From positions 97,849 through 161,848 of the forward strand of contig NZ_BCWD01000001.1 of assembly GCF_001592085.1 (NCBI RefSeq): a stretch of 64,000 nt of DNA, written 5' to 3'. The notes beneath the pieces are model-generated. The model saw only the letters and a list, made by a program, of their open reading frames with translations, was not told the origin of the DNA and searched no databases. The DNA comes from Levilactobacillus senmaizukei DSM 21775 = NBRC 103853. Its GTDB lineage: Bacteria > Bacillota > Bacilli > Lactobacillales > Lactobacillaceae. The position numbers and the translations under genes are program-made. Below, in pieces: positions 1-8,332 of the stretch (the stretch's first letter is position 1; every line of letters starts with the position of its first letter).

Positions 1-743
1 CCAAATGTCAAAACGTTCCCACTTTGAGATACCGTTGGTGTCGTGCTACCACTCGTGCTAAAGTGGCCGGCTGAGTCATATGACCCAGTCGAGGCAATGA
101 CACTGCCTGGAACAAAAGTTTGGTTAGGCCCCAAGGTATCCGTGACGGTCACATTCCCCAAGTTAATTCCCTTAGGGTTAAAGGCGACATTCCAAGTTAA
201 CTTCGTTGGAACACCGTTGGCGTCTTTCTCTGATATCCAGCCAACTTTGTTCAATCCCCATTCCATGTTCACATCAGAACTAGTATTGGACCCACGAACG
301 TAGAAGGACAGGGTCCCCTTACGATTCGTAGTTTGCGAGGTTAAGACATCATTGAAAGTAATCGTTCCTGTCGTTTCTCCAGCCTTAATACTGAAGGTCC
401 CGACAACAACCCCCAAATCATTCACCAAGGGAATGTTCAGATCGTGCTTCGCTTGAGCGCTATTTGGTAGTTCAACAACTGCCGTGTCTCCCGCCTTAAT
501 GGTGGTCCCATTCGGAATTGACCAATCATAAGCGACGGAATAGTTCGTCCACCAACTTAGATCACCATTGTCCGGAACGGAGTTACCATTAATATCCAAA
601 ACCGTGGCATCTCCAGCGGTCAATCCCGATGTCGGGATTTCCGCGGCGTGCGCAGTCACTGTTCCAAACGTGCCGCTGCCAACGAGGAAGACGGTCAGCG
701 CCATGAGAACACTTACAATGACTGCATAGATCTTCCTGTGCAT
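1..743 (-). CDS. Cell-surface adhesin, N-terminal part (gene runs off the window)
   Basis: Reading from the ATG at 743 gives 247 codons without a stop before the window edge, so only the N-terminal part is here. The start has a GGAGGGAA ribosome site a few bases upstream. Residues 1-34 form a signal peptide: basic MHRK, a hydrophobic stretch, then a cleavage site near AHAAE. The mature part is rich in Asn, Thr, Gly and Val and reads like the paired immunoglobulin-like adhesion domains at the front of SdrG/collagen-adhesin type wall proteins, with phrases such as VLDINGN, KAGDTAVVELP and VTDTLGPNQ. By family knowledge such proteins bind host or plant polymers and end in a sortase motif, which would lie beyond position 1. 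Binding specificity cannot be read. Confidence 0.8.
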   Translation of the reverse strand, partial: MHRKIYAVIVSVLMALTVFLVGSGTFGTVTAHAAEIPTSGLTAGDATVLDINGNSVPDNGDLSWWTNYSVAYDWSIPNGTTIKAGDTAVVELPNSAQAKHDLNIPLVNDLGVVVGTFSIKAGETTGTITFNDVLTSQTTNRKGTLSFYVRGSNTSSDVNMEWGLNKVGWISEKDANGVPTKLTWNVAFNPKGINLGNVTVTDTLGPNQTFVPGSVIASTGSYDSAGHFSTSGSTTPTVSQSGNVLTF

Positions 744-1011
744 TCTAATTCCCTCCAATCACTTAAACCTGTGTAACTGGCTAAAATATTCCTAACAAGC
801 TCTACCTATAAATCCTTTCAAGCTGTCAAAAATCTATCCTCTGATAACTTTGGTTATACTATAATCTCCTCACAGCCCAAGCGTTCGACCCCTGTCTGAA
901 AATCGACTCTAGATAAACCATCATCCCCTAACTTAAAATTAAAATTGTAATGCGGTTGACCAACCACACCAATCGCTATCCACTAATGCCGGGGCCAAGC
1001 ATTTTAGACGA
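744..1011. other. Intergenic stretch upstream of the adhesin gene
   Basis: This AT-rich stretch holds the leader of the adhesin gene on the minus strand, including its ribosome site at about 750-757. A TTGACA occurs on the minus strand near 826-831, but I cannot pair it confidently with a -10 element. I see no other gene or structured RNA here. Confidence 0.4.
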
Positions 1012-1044
1012 CAAAAAGCTCGCAACAACTATCGTTGCGAGCTT
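1012..1044 (-). terminator. Rho-independent terminator of the aldo/keto reductase gene
   Basis: A perfect 9-bp stem (GCTCGCAAC at 1018-1026, GTTGCGAGC at 1034-1042) is followed on the minus strand by a T-rich tract, complementary to the A-run at 1014-1017. Confidence 0.85.
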
Positions 1045-1058
1045 CAATCACTCAGTCT

Positions 1059-1901
1059 TTAATCGAATTCTTCATACTCGTTGGGGTCCTGATTATCGAT
1101 GCGACCATCCGGCTTGCTCAGCGCGGTAATTGCCGCAATTTCATCCGGGGTCAACTCGAAATCAAACAGATCTAGGTTGGCTCGTTGGTGATCCAAGTGC
1201 CGCGCCTTAGGAATCGGAACCACCCCGCGTTCGGCATGCCAGCGCAAAATAATTTGCCCAACGTTCTTCCCATACTTGTCTGCCAGGTCCTTAATCAACG
1301 GCTCCTTTAAGGCGGCGCTACCACGACCTAAGGGACTCCAGGCTCCCGTGACAATCCCGCGTTTGCGGTCTGCAGCAAGCATGCTCTCCTGCGCCCAGTA
1401 AGGATGCACTTCCAGCTGATTAACCGCTGGCGTCACGCCGGTCTCAGTGATCAACCGGTCCAGGTGTTCCGGCTCAAAGTTAGAAACGCCGATTGACCGA
1501 ATCAAACCGCGCTGCTGGGCATCAATCATGGCCTGCCAAGCCTCCACATAGTGGTCCCGTTTAGGCAACGGCCAGTGAATCAGAAACAAATCAAAGTAGT
1601 CGAGACCCATCCGGTACAGCGACTCTTGAATCGCCATCGTGGCATCCGCGTACCGCTGATATTTCCCCGGTAGCTTGGACGTCACAAACAGCTTTGCTCG
1701 GGCCACACCACTGCGACGAATAGCTGCGCCCACGGCCCCTTCATTATCATAGTTGGTCGCCGTATCAAGACTGCGGTAGCCATCACCGATGGCCGCCACG
1801 ATCTGGTTAACCCCCTGGCCACCCCGGACACCAAACGTACCCAGACCAACCGATGGCATCTGAAAGCCATCATTTAACGTTACAACTGGCCTATTTTTCA
1901 T
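1059..1901 (-). CDS. Aldo/keto reductase (2,5-diketo-D-gluconate reductase-like)
   Basis: The 280-residue protein is a complete single-domain NADPH-dependent aldehyde/ketone reductase with a cytosolic TIM-barrel fold. The catalytic tetrad is visible: Asp46 and Tyr51 in SLDTATNYDNE, Lys76 in TSKLPGK and His109 in LIHWP. The family phrases GVSNFEP and the C-terminal VVPIPKARH cofactor-binding segment are present. The ATG at 1901 has a GGAGG site about 10 bases upstream. The MFS gene upstream on the same strand ends only 61 bp away with no terminator between, so the two are probably co-transcribed. The natural substrate is unknown; small carbonyl compounds are typical of the family. Confidence 0.92.
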   Translation of the reverse strand: MKNRPVVTLNDGFQMPSVGLGTFGVRGGQGVNQIVAAIGDGYRSLDTATNYDNEGAVGAAIRRSGVARAKLFVTSKLPGKYQRYADATMAIQESLYRMGLDYFDLFLIHWPLPKRDHYVEAWQAMIDAQQRGLIRSIGVSNFEPEHLDRLITETGVTPAVNQLEVHPYWAQESMLAADRKRGIVTGAWSPLGRGSAALKEPLIKDLADKYGKNVGQIILRWHAERGVVPIPKARHLDHQRANLDLFDFELTPDEIAAITALSKPDGRIDNQDPNEYEEFD

Positions 1902-1962
1902 CCTGAATAACCTCCATTAAAAGTCATACAAGTAGCGTAACGCTATCGGCAAACGATGAAAA

Positions 1963-3147
1963 CTATTTCGCCTGTGCTTGCCGCCGATGATCGCGAATGA
2001 CTCGGTTCAAGATCAGTGCCAGTACCAACGAGATGGCCGCATAGGCCGCGGCCCCCCAACTGATATGGTTCAACCCCACTGTGCCTAACATGCCGGACGC
2101 CGTGGCCGATCCCAAGGAAATCCCAAAATTAAAGAAGATCGAGTTCAACGAGGAAGCTAGTACCGCCGACTGCGGGTACTCCTCCTCGGCAATGTTTAAG
2201 AAGTGAATTTGAATCGGTGAGTTCAACAGCGTCACTATTAGACTCATGATGAGCAGGACGGCTAGCCCGGCCCACTTAAGGTGCAACGCCCAGGGCAGGA
2301 TGAAGAGCAGGACCATGTCGGCCACGTAGAAGCGGGGCATAATCCGCAACCCATTGCGCTCCGCCAGCATCCCCGAAAACCGATTACTCATGATGCTCAT
2401 GATCCCAATCAGGAACAGCAGCCAGTTCAAACTAGCCGTACTGAAACCCAACGCATTAGTTAACAATGGCCGAATGTAGGTATAGTAAGCGTACATGGTC
2501 GCCGCGGTGAAGAGCACCAGGGCGATTCCCACATAAATACGTCGGTCCTTCAACAAAACCAGCTGGTTCTTGATGCTCCCCTGAACCTGTTCTACCTCAC
2601 GAGGTAGTAACCACCCGAGTAAGACGCAGGTGATGGCGCTGATCACGGAAATCAGATAAAAGGCATCGTGCCAGCTGTAACTGGTACTAATGGCCGTCCC
2701 AATGGGTACCCCGAAAACCGAAGCAATACTGAAGCCCGCGAAGATCCAAGACACCAGGTTCGCCCGCTTCTCACGCGGCGCAATCGTACTGGCAAAGGTC
2801 ATGATTAGGGAAATAATGGCGCCGGCCACCATCGCCGTCATCATCCGCGACAGCAGTAAGACCGGATAGTTCATGGCCAAGCCACTTAGCGTGTTACCGA
2901 CCAGGAAGATTCCCATTAAGACCATCAGCGTCTTATAGCGGCTGAAACGATTGGTTAAGATCGTAATAAATGGCGTACTGACGGCATACACCGTGGCAAA
3001 GATCGTCACCAAATAGCCCACGGTTGCTACCGGAATGCGATACTCCTTGGCAATATCCGAGAGAACCCCGACCACGATAAATTCATTACACCCCAACATA
3101 AACGCCACTAGCACAAAAACAATGGCCTGCCACCGATACCTATTCAC
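1963..3147 (-). CDS. MFS transporter, DHA1/AraJ-type exporter
   Basis: The 394-residue protein has about 12 hydrophobic segments and the usual size of 12-TM drug:H+ antiporters. The N-terminal half carries the GCNEFIVVGVLSDIA segment typical of the AraJ/YdhP group. A motif-A-like loop with TNRFSRYKTL lies between TM2 and TM3, and GVPIGTAI in TM5 matches the exporter motif C region. It probably exports a small compound (sugar, drug or metabolite) at the plasma membrane. A terminator separates it from the TetR gene upstream, so it has its own promoter within 3148-3240. The reductase gene follows on the same strand. Substrate is unknown. Confidence 0.88.
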   Translation of the reverse strand: MNRYRWQAIVFVLVAFMLGCNEFIVVGVLSDIAKEYRIPVATVGYLVTIFATVYAVSTPFITILTNRFSRYKTLMVLMGIFLVGNTLSGLAMNYPVLLLSRMMTAMVAGAIISLIMTFASTIAPREKRANLVSWIFAGFSIASVFGVPIGTAISTSYSWHDAFYLISVISAITCVLLGWLLPREVEQVQGSIKNQLVLLKDRRIYVGIALVLFTAATMYAYYTYIRPLLTNALGFSTASLNWLLFLIGIMSIMSNRFSGMLAERNGLRIMPRFYVADMVLLFILPWALHLKWAGLAVLLIMSLIVTLLNSPIQIHFLNIAEEEYPQSAVLASSLNSIFFNFGISLGSATASGMLGTVGLNHISWGAAAYAAISLVLALILNRVIRDHRRQAQAK

Positions 3148-3242
3148 AACGATTCCTCCGTCTTCATTTTGATTTCTAATTACCAGACTACACTATCCAC
3201 CGCCAAATTATTAGGGGAACGGCCTAAGAAAATTGTTTTCAC

Positions 3243-3275
3243 CAAAAAAGAGCCCGGGGCTTGGCCCCAGGCTCC
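3243..3275 (-). terminator. Terminator of the TetR gene / ABC-2 operon
   Basis: A GC-rich hairpin (AGCCCGGGGC, TTGG, then CCCCAGGCT with a small mismatch) is preceded on the plus strand by AAAAAA, which gives a U-run on the minus-strand transcript. Confidence 0.85.
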
Positions 3276-3281
3276 TAACTT

Positions 3282-3920
3282 CTATTGGCTGATTGTGCGA
3301 ATGATTTGTGCCGTGATGTTCCGTAGGTCAGTCGCTTCGTCGCCGACCCATCCCGGTGCATAGCGCCGCTGAATGGTATAGGTAATCAGCTGCCCGCCAA
3401 TGACCCGCAGGATCGCGGCCGAATCAATGTCATCCCGCAACTCCCCGGTCCGCTGAAAGTTCCCCATCAGTTCACTCAAAAAGTTATAATCGTTCGTTGC
3501 AATGAGTTGGTGCAGGAGTTCCCGAATTTCCTGATTCGTCATCATTTCCATGACTAGAATCTTAACCACTTCGGCATTTTTGCTAATGAAGGCATAGCGA
3601 TCCGTCACAATGAAGTGAATGAGGTCGGGAAGTGTCTCACACTTGCTCATCCCCAGGAAGAACTCATCCCGGTATTCGGGAAACAGGTGCTGCATGACCG
3701 GTTTGACGATGGCTAACAACAGGTCTTGTTTGGTATGGAAGTACTTAAAGATCGTTGCCTGACTGATGCCTGCGTGCTCGGCAATCTGGCTAGTTGAGGT
3801 CCCATCAAACCCCGTCTCGGCGAAGAGTTCCATCGCGGCCACCAACGCGGCCTTCTTACCCTTGGGCATCTGTTCGTGTTCTAGCCATTCGCGGTAACTC
3901 TTGAAAATACTTGGCTCCAC
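3282..3920 (-). CDS. TetR/AcrR family repressor
   Basis: This is a two-domain TetR regulator of about 212 residues. The N-terminal helix-turn-helix is clear: KKAALVAAMELFAETGFDGTSTSQIAEHAG followed by ISQATIFKYFHTKQDLL. The C-terminal part is a ligand-binding/dimerisation helical domain. I place the start at the GTG at 3920, because AAAGGGTGA sits at the right distance. A GTG at 3929 would add three residues but overlaps that ribosome site. The gene is the last in an operon after the ATPase and permease, 65 bp behind the latter. The operators it probably binds overlap the operon promoter, so it likely autoregulates and controls export of its inducer. Confidence 0.9.
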   Translation of the reverse strand: MEPSIFKSYREWLEHEQMPKGKKAALVAAMELFAETGFDGTSTSQIAEHAGISQATIFKYFHTKQDLLLAIVKPVMQHLFPEYRDEFFLGMSKCETLPDLIHFIVTDRYAFISKNAEVVKILVMEMMTNQEIRELLHQLIATNDYNFLSELMGNFQRTGELRDDIDSAAILRVIGGQLITYTIQRRYAPGWVGDEATDLRNITAQIIRTISQ

Positions 3921-3994
3921 GCCACTCACCCTTTCATTTCACATTCATTAAACCATTATACGCGATCCGGATTCTGGTTGTGATTATTTTCTAG

Positions 3995-5197
3995 TTAAAC
4001 TTTCCGGTACCGCCGTAAGCCGACGATGTTCAAAACCGTTAACACTAGCAGAAAACCTAACAGAACCAAGATGTTACCACCCTCATCCATTAGTGACGAT
4101 CCCTTCATGATGATGTCGTTAACGGCATCACCGGAGTATTTCAAGGGAACGATGTAAGAAATATCCTTGACCCAAGCGGCCATGGAATCCAACGGAATAA
4201 TCCCGGAGAAGAAAATTTGCGGCACGACAACCAGTGGGATGAATTGCATCATTTGAAATTCAGAGTTGGCAAATGTGGATAGCAAAATCCCGAAGGCCAG
4301 GGCAACCAAGGCCAGGATCAGGTTCATGACCACCACGCTCCACATGCTCCCAACCACTTCGATACCCAGTAACCACACGGTAACCAAGACGATCACAATC
4401 GTCTGGATAACGGCCAGAATGCCATAACTCAACATGTAACCATAGACAATGGAAGACCGCCTAACGGGCGTTGCCAAGAGCCGCTCCAGGGTCCCGGTTG
4501 TCCGTTCCTTCAACAGGGCCATCCCTGAGATCAGGAAGACGAAGAAGAAAACGAAAAAGCCCATCAGGATCGGTAACATCTTAGCAAAGTAGCCGGTATC
4601 CTGGTCACCATAGACATAGTGATTGGTAATCTTGGGCGCCTGTGGACTGGGTTGCTTGGTGGCGTTCGTCGCTGACGTTGCCTTGGCTGCCGCGGCGTTA
4701 CCGGTCGCAGCGGTCGCGGCACCGGCGACCGCCTGTTGCTTTTGCATGGCCTGAAGCTGTGCTTGTAACTTCAGAGTAGTCTTGGTACTCTGCTTCAGGG
4801 CCGCCTTCAACTGGTCGGTACTCGTCGTGGTCAAGGCATTCTTGAAGGCCATCTTGACGGCAGCCGTCTTGGTAGAGTCCGTGTTGGCATAGGTCAGGCT
4901 GTAAGTATTGCCATGCTGCCTAATCATGGCATCAATCTTGTCATCTTCCAAAGCCTTGGCGGCGGCGTGCTCGGTCTCGTAGGCCTGCACATCAACGTGC
5001 TTGAGGTCCGCCATTTCCTGATTCAACTTGTGGGTCACGGAAACCGTTCCGACACTGACATCCGTCGTGGAGTTGGTGTTAAAGATCACGCTCATTAACA
5101 ACATAATTAAAATTGGAGCCAAAAACATCAGCGCCAACGTCCGTTTATCTCTGAAGAGTTCCTTCAAGACCCGGTTCATAATCGCAATTGTCCGCAT
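3995..5197 (-). CDS. ABC-2 type transporter permease
   Basis: The 400-residue membrane protein has one N-terminal TM segment (about residues 20-42), a long extracytoplasmic region, and five TM segments after residue 205. This is the layout of the ABC-2 (DrrB/YhgE-like) exporter family. The external loop contains a Gln/Ala/Thr-rich low-complexity linker at roughly 140-185. The conserved LKERTTGTLERLLATPVRR segment follows TM2. Its start overlaps the stop of the ATPase gene by one base, so the two are translationally coupled subunits of one exporter. By analogy with the family it exports a drug, lipid or peptide; the substrate cannot be deduced. Confidence 0.9.
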   Translation of the reverse strand: MRTIAIMNRVLKELFRDKRTLALMFLAPILIMLLMSVIFNTNSTTDVSVGTVSVTHKLNQEMADLKHVDVQAYETEHAAAKALEDDKIDAMIRQHGNTYSLTYANTDSTKTAAVKMAFKNALTTTSTDQLKAALKQSTKTTLKLQAQLQAMQKQQAVAGAATAATGNAAAAKATSATNATKQPSPQAPKITNHYVYGDQDTGYFAKMLPILMGFFVFFFVFLISGMALLKERTTGTLERLLATPVRRSSIVYGYMLSYGILAVIQTIVIVLVTVWLLGIEVVGSMWSVVVMNLILALVALAFGILLSTFANSEFQMMQFIPLVVVPQIFFSGIIPLDSMAAWVKDISYIVPLKYSGDAVNDIIMKGSSLMDEGGNILVLLGFLLVLTVLNIVGLRRYRKV

Positions 5198-5919
5198 TAT
5201 TCCACACCCTCCGCCTTTAGGAAGACGTCTTCAATCGTGTCAACCTCGTATTGTTGTTTGAGCACTGTCGGTTGGTCAAAGGCCATCACTTCGCCATCCA
5301 GCAATAAAGCAACGCGATCGGTCAATTCCGCTTCATCCATCACATGCGTCGTGATCAGGATGCTTCGTCCCTGATCTCGAAGACGCTTCAGTTCCGTCCA
5401 AATCTGACGCCGCAATGCGGGGTCTATCCCAACGGTTGGTTCATCTAAGATGAGCAGTTCCGGACTACCTAACAGGGCAATCGCAAGTGAGAGGCGACGC
5501 ATCATCCCACCAGAATAGCCGGCCACTCGCTTGCCCAAATCGGCGGTCAGATCAACCACCGCGGCCGCGTGTTTGACCTCGCCCGCCATGTCGTTTGACT
5601 TAATTCCCTTCATTTCACCAAAAAACTTCAAATTTTCCTGGCCGGTGAGGTCCGTATATAACGCGTCTGTTTGGGCCATGTAACCCATTCGACCCAACAA
5701 TAAGCGATTAGGCATCGTGGTATCGAAGACCTTGGCGGAACCCCCACTGGCCACTTCCATTCCCAGGGCCACCTTGATCACCGTCGACTTGCCGGCACCG
5801 GAAGGCCCGATCAGGCCAACAATTTCACCCTGGTTCACCGTTAAATTGATATCCTTCAAGACCATCTGCTGACCAAATTTTTTAGCTAGATGTGTTAAAT
5901 CAATGATTGCCCGCGCCAT
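5197..5919 (-). CDS. ABC transporter ATP-binding protein (partner of ABC-2 permease)
   Basis: The 240-residue nucleotide-binding subunit powers the exporter encoded next to it. Walker A is GPSGAGKST (38-46), the signature is YSGGMMRRLSLA, Walker B is LLILDEPTVG, and the switch histidine is in TTHVMDEAE. The organisation matches CcmA/DrrA-type ATPases that pair with ABC-2 permeases. The ATG at 5919 follows a GGGAGG site. It is the first gene of the ATPase-permease-TetR operon and lies just behind a consensus promoter that overlaps a perfect palindrome. Confidence 0.93.
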   Translation of the reverse strand: MARAIIDLTHLAKKFGQQMVLKDINLTVNQGEIVGLIGPSGAGKSTVIKVALGMEVASGGSAKVFDTTMPNRLLLGRMGYMAQTDALYTDLTGQENLKFFGEMKGIKSNDMAGEVKHAAAVVDLTADLGKRVAGYSGGMMRRLSLAIALLGSPELLILDEPTVGIDPALRRQIWTELKRLRDQGRSILITTHVMDEAELTDRVALLLDGEVMAFDQPTVLKQQYEVDTIEDVFLKAEGVE

Positions 5920-5951
5920 AATATTGCCTCCCAGAAATTCAAGTTTAAAAT

Positions 5952-6012
5952 GGTGAGTGATTACTTACTTACCAGATAAGGTGAGTATATACTCACCCTG
6001 TTTTCTTGTCAA
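5952..6012 (-). promoter_or_regulatory. Promoter and twin operators of the TetR-controlled ABC operon
   Basis: On the minus strand TTGACA (6012-6007) and TATACT (5989-5984) are spaced by exactly 17 bp. The -10 element lies inside a perfect 18-bp palindrome, GGTGAGTATATACTCACC (5980-5997). A second, imperfect site with half-sites GGTGAGT (5952-5958) and ACTTACC (5967-5973) sits just downstream. That these are sites of the TetR protein encoded in the operon is an inference. Confidence 0.85.
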
Positions 6013-6082
6013 TCATCCATCCCCTCTTTTGTAACCCGTCGCAAGCGAATCTAGCCTTGATGGACTGATCGTAGCAAAAAGG

Positions 6083-6110
6083 CCCGTCGACTTCCGCCGA
6101 TGGGCCCATG
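6083..6110 (-). terminator. Possible terminator of the degraded gene remnant
   Basis: A hairpin with outer arms GGCCC and GGGCC and inner TCG/CGA sits next to an A-run that becomes a U-run on the minus strand. It lies immediately behind the gene remnant at 6115-6330. Confidence 0.55.
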
Positions 6111-6114
6111 ATTT

Positions 6115-6330
6115 ATGTCATTAAGCTTAAGGTCACCAATTTATAATGATCATTTTCTTTGACCTTCTTGGTCTTAGACTTACCGTTAATCGACTGGTAG
6201 ACCTCGACCTGCTCCGCCACCTTTTGAACCTTCGTCACGACCAACTTCGTTTGGGGATTCAAATGATAAGTTTAGCATAATCGCATTGCCACTGAACCAT
6301 TCACCCGCAAAACGTTCGGACCGATTCAAA
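6115..6330 (-). pseudogene. Remnant of a small protein gene (probably secreted-protein C-terminus)
   Basis: On the minus strand an open stretch without a usable start reads ...YHLNPQTKLVVTKVQKVAEQVEVYQ...ending VTLSLMT at a TAA. Just upstream a different frame reads NRSERFAGEWFSGNAIM, and an in-frame stop precedes the longer piece. This looks like a frameshifted, start-less gene end with its own terminator. Lys- and Val-rich sequence like this is common at the ends of small secreted Lactobacillus proteins such as the intact one upstream. I cannot name the parent gene, and chance cannot be excluded. Confidence 0.35.
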
Positions 6331-6334
6331 TAAA

Positions 6335-6871
6335 TTAGTAGTACCGTTCACCCTTGAAATGACGGTTGCCGAGCTGCTTGGCGACGACCTTACTCCGATA
6401 GTAATGCGCATCCGTCCAAACACCGGCACCGCCCGCTTGACTCAACACTTGATGTTGCTGGCCACTCACCGATTTTGACATGACCTTATAGAAATCACCG
6501 GCACCCATGATCTGGTTCCAGCCCCGGACATTTACCCAGGTCGCCTGCCGCGCGGTCACGTTAACGGCAGTACTCCATGACGGATGTTGCTTGAGCTTGG
6601 TCGTTGTCAGCTTGTGGGCATGCAGGTAAGCCACATACTTGGTCGCGACGCCATTGAAATAGCTCAAACCACCGACCCGCTTGGCACCAAACGTCACGGT
6701 ATCATAGTGCCCCCGACTGTAATGATACCAAGTGTGCCGATAGGCCTTGGGAAACGTCTTCATGGTTGACTTGCTCGCGGCCGATGCCGTGACTGGCTCC
6801 GTCACCAGGGCACCACCCAAGCCTAGTCCTAAAGCCAAGAGCCCCATTATACTTACCAATCTTTTAAACAT
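6335..6871 (-). CDS. Small secreted protein of lactobacilli (RGWN-containing)
   Basis: The 178-residue protein has a clear signal peptide (MFKRLVS, a hydrophobic core, cleavage around ASA-ASK near residue 33). The mature part is basic and aromatic and includes TWYHYSRGHYDTVTF, a NVRGWNQIMGAGDFY segment, VWTDAHYYRS, and a GERYY end. I recognise this as one of the small exported proteins common in lactobacilli; no biochemical function is established that I can cite. The ATG at 6871 has GGGGAGG about 8 bases upstream. It is probably monocistronic. Confidence 0.75.
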   Translation of the reverse strand: MFKRLVSIMGLLALGLGLGGALVTEPVTASAASKSTMKTFPKAYRHTWYHYSRGHYDTVTFGAKRVGGLSYFNGVATKYVAYLHAHKLTTTKLKQHPSWSTAVNVTARQATWVNVRGWNQIMGAGDFYKVMSKSVSGQQHQVLSQAGGAGVWTDAHYYRSKVVAKQLGNRHFKGERYY

Positions 6872-7164
6872 CCTAACAACCTCCCCGTTGCTAAATGATG
6901 CCCTCAGTATACCCTTATTTCCGTCAACCCGCGCAGTAAATTATCGACGCCTTGGCAAAAATAATTGTACTTAATTCGCTGGCTAGCACCGGTCGGTCCG
7001 CCACATTCTTGTGAATATTCGTTCAATCATCAAACCCGCAATAATCCATTGCAATCTACCCTGGTTGAAACTAAGATTGCCCGTAATCAATGCGCACATC
7101 GCCGGGCCAGCTTCAATCAGGTATCTCTTTAGACTAAACATTTTAATGACGTCACCGTCTGACA
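6872..7164. other. Intergenic stretch between divergent genes
   Basis: This region carries the ribosome site and leader of the minus-strand secreted-protein gene and the promoter area of the DUF1697 gene. A minus-strand reading frame (about 6985-7140) contains AGPAMCALITGNLSF-like sequence but has no ribosome site, so I do not call it a gene. Confidence 0.3.
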
Positions 7165-7173
7165 TGCTATACT
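7165..7173 (+). promoter_or_regulatory. Extended -10 promoter element of the DUF1697/deformylase-like pair
   Basis: TGCTATACT is an extended -10 (TGn plus TATACT) 26 bp before the ATG at 7200. I see no good -35, which extended -10 promoters can do without. Confidence 0.55.
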
Positions 7174-7199
7174 GGAAAACATCGAAAGGCGGCGACAAG

Positions 7200-7748
7200 A
7201 TGGACTACCTACTCTTATTACGAGGCATCAACGTTGGTGGCCGGCACCGCGTGCCCATGGCGAACCTACGGAAACAACTCACGCAGGGCGGCTTTACTCA
7301 TGTTCGATCATACATTAATAGTGGCAACCTATTTGTGACAAGTGACCTTTCACCAGCCGACTGTGAAACCATCATCGGCCAGTTGCTCGAGCTGAACTAC
7401 GATTTTCCAATCAGTTTTCGCTTGCTGGCCCGGCCTGATTTTCTCGCCGACCTGGCCGCGGCCCCGACCTGGTGGGGCGCCGATTCCGCCTTACGACACA
7501 ACGCCCTCTTCAAGCTGAACCAGTATGAACCGGCCAACGATGCGTGGTTAACGGCCCATGTGACGAGCGATTATGATCGGATCTGGATTACTCCCACCGT
7601 GATTTTCTGGACGTCGACTCTAAAGGCCCACTTTAGCCGATCCTTTTACTCAAAAATCATGGGATCGGACCTGTACCACCAAACCAGCGCCCGTAACTTC
7701 AATACTACGACCAAACTTAAAACAATTCTGGAGGCACCTCATGATTAG
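7200..7748 (+). CDS. DUF1697 family protein
   Basis: From the ATG at 7200 the product has 182 residues, the usual size of the DUF1697 family. The conserved start YLLLLRGINVGGRHRVPMANLR, the SYINSGNLF phrase, and the C-terminal SRSFYSKIMG...RNFNTTTKL segment are all present. An in-frame extension upstream lacks a ribosome site, whereas AAAGGCGG precedes 7200. The stop overlaps the next gene by 8 bases, so the two are translationally coupled. The biochemical role of DUF1697 is not known to me. Confidence 0.88.
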   Translation: MDYLLLLRGINVGGRHRVPMANLRKQLTQGGFTHVRSYINSGNLFVTSDLSPADCETIIGQLLELNYDFPISFRLLARPDFLADLAAAPTWWGADSALRHNALFKLNQYEPANDAWLTAHVTSDYDRIWITPTVIFWTSTLKAHFSRSFYSKIMGSDLYHQTSARNFNTTTKLKTILEAPHD

Positions 7749-8151
7749 AACCATCATTCACGATCAAACACAACTCAGTCAACCCTCACAGCCAGCCACG
7801 GCCCTGGACGCCGCAACTGTCACCGATCTGCTGGACACGCTTCGGGCCAATCGCGAAAACTGTGTCGGCATGGCCGCCAACATGATTGGCATTCACCGCC
7901 GCATCATTGTCGTCGCAATCGGGGTCCTACCGGTAGCGATGATTAATCCCGTCATTACGCAAAAATCCGAACAGTATCATACACAGGAAGGCTGTCTCTC
8001 ACTCACCGGTGAGCGACCAACAACTCGCTACCGTTCCATCACGGTAACTTTTGAAAACGCCCAGTTCCAAAACCAAACGCAAACCTTTACGGGCTTCGTT
8101 GCGCAGATTATCCAACACGAAATTGACCACTGCGACGGCATCCTCATTTAG
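7741..8151 (+). CDS. Peptide deformylase-like protein
   Basis: The 136-residue protein has the deformylase metal site: EGCLSL with Cys85, and HEIDH (126-130) with both His ligands and the catalytic Glu. Motif 1 reads VGMAANMIG, so the glutamine normally found in GxGxAAxQ is Met48. It is shorter than the housekeeping enzyme (about 185 residues in Gram-positives). It is therefore probably a second, divergent deformylase-like protein rather than the essential Def. It overlaps the DUF1697 gene by 8 bp, and a GGAGG lies just before its ATG. Removal of N-formyl groups is the family reaction; activity here is uncertain because of the missing Gln. Confidence 0.82.
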   Translation: MIRTIIHDQTQLSQPSQPATALDAATVTDLLDTLRANRENCVGMAANMIGIHRRIIVVAIGVLPVAMINPVITQKSEQYHTQEGCLSLTGERPTTRYRSITVTFENAQFQNQTQTFTGFVAQIIQHEIDHCDGILI

Positions 8152-8157
8152 ATAATC

Positions 8158-8211
8158 CAAAACGCATCACCATGATTGATTAAACCAATCATGACGAGGC
8201 GTTTTATTTTT
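8158..8211 (+). terminator. Terminator after the deformylase-like gene
   Basis: Nested stems are formed by AAACGC/GCGTTT and ATGATTG/CAATCAT, followed by TTTTATTTTT. Confidence 0.85.
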
Positions 8212-8332
8212 GCCTAATTTTCAAATTAACGAATGCCGCTCTGGTGATACCAACTTACCAAAATACCATCCAGGTACCCGGCATAGACCTATCGGTGACT
8301 AAAGGCAGCCAACGATCATGCGGCGATCCAGT

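Noticed and set aside
6983..7198. Minus-strand frame of 71 codons upstream of the DUF1697 gene
   Set aside because: No ribosome site at any start, and it overlaps the plus-strand promoter area. A fragment of a real protein cannot be excluded but is not supported.
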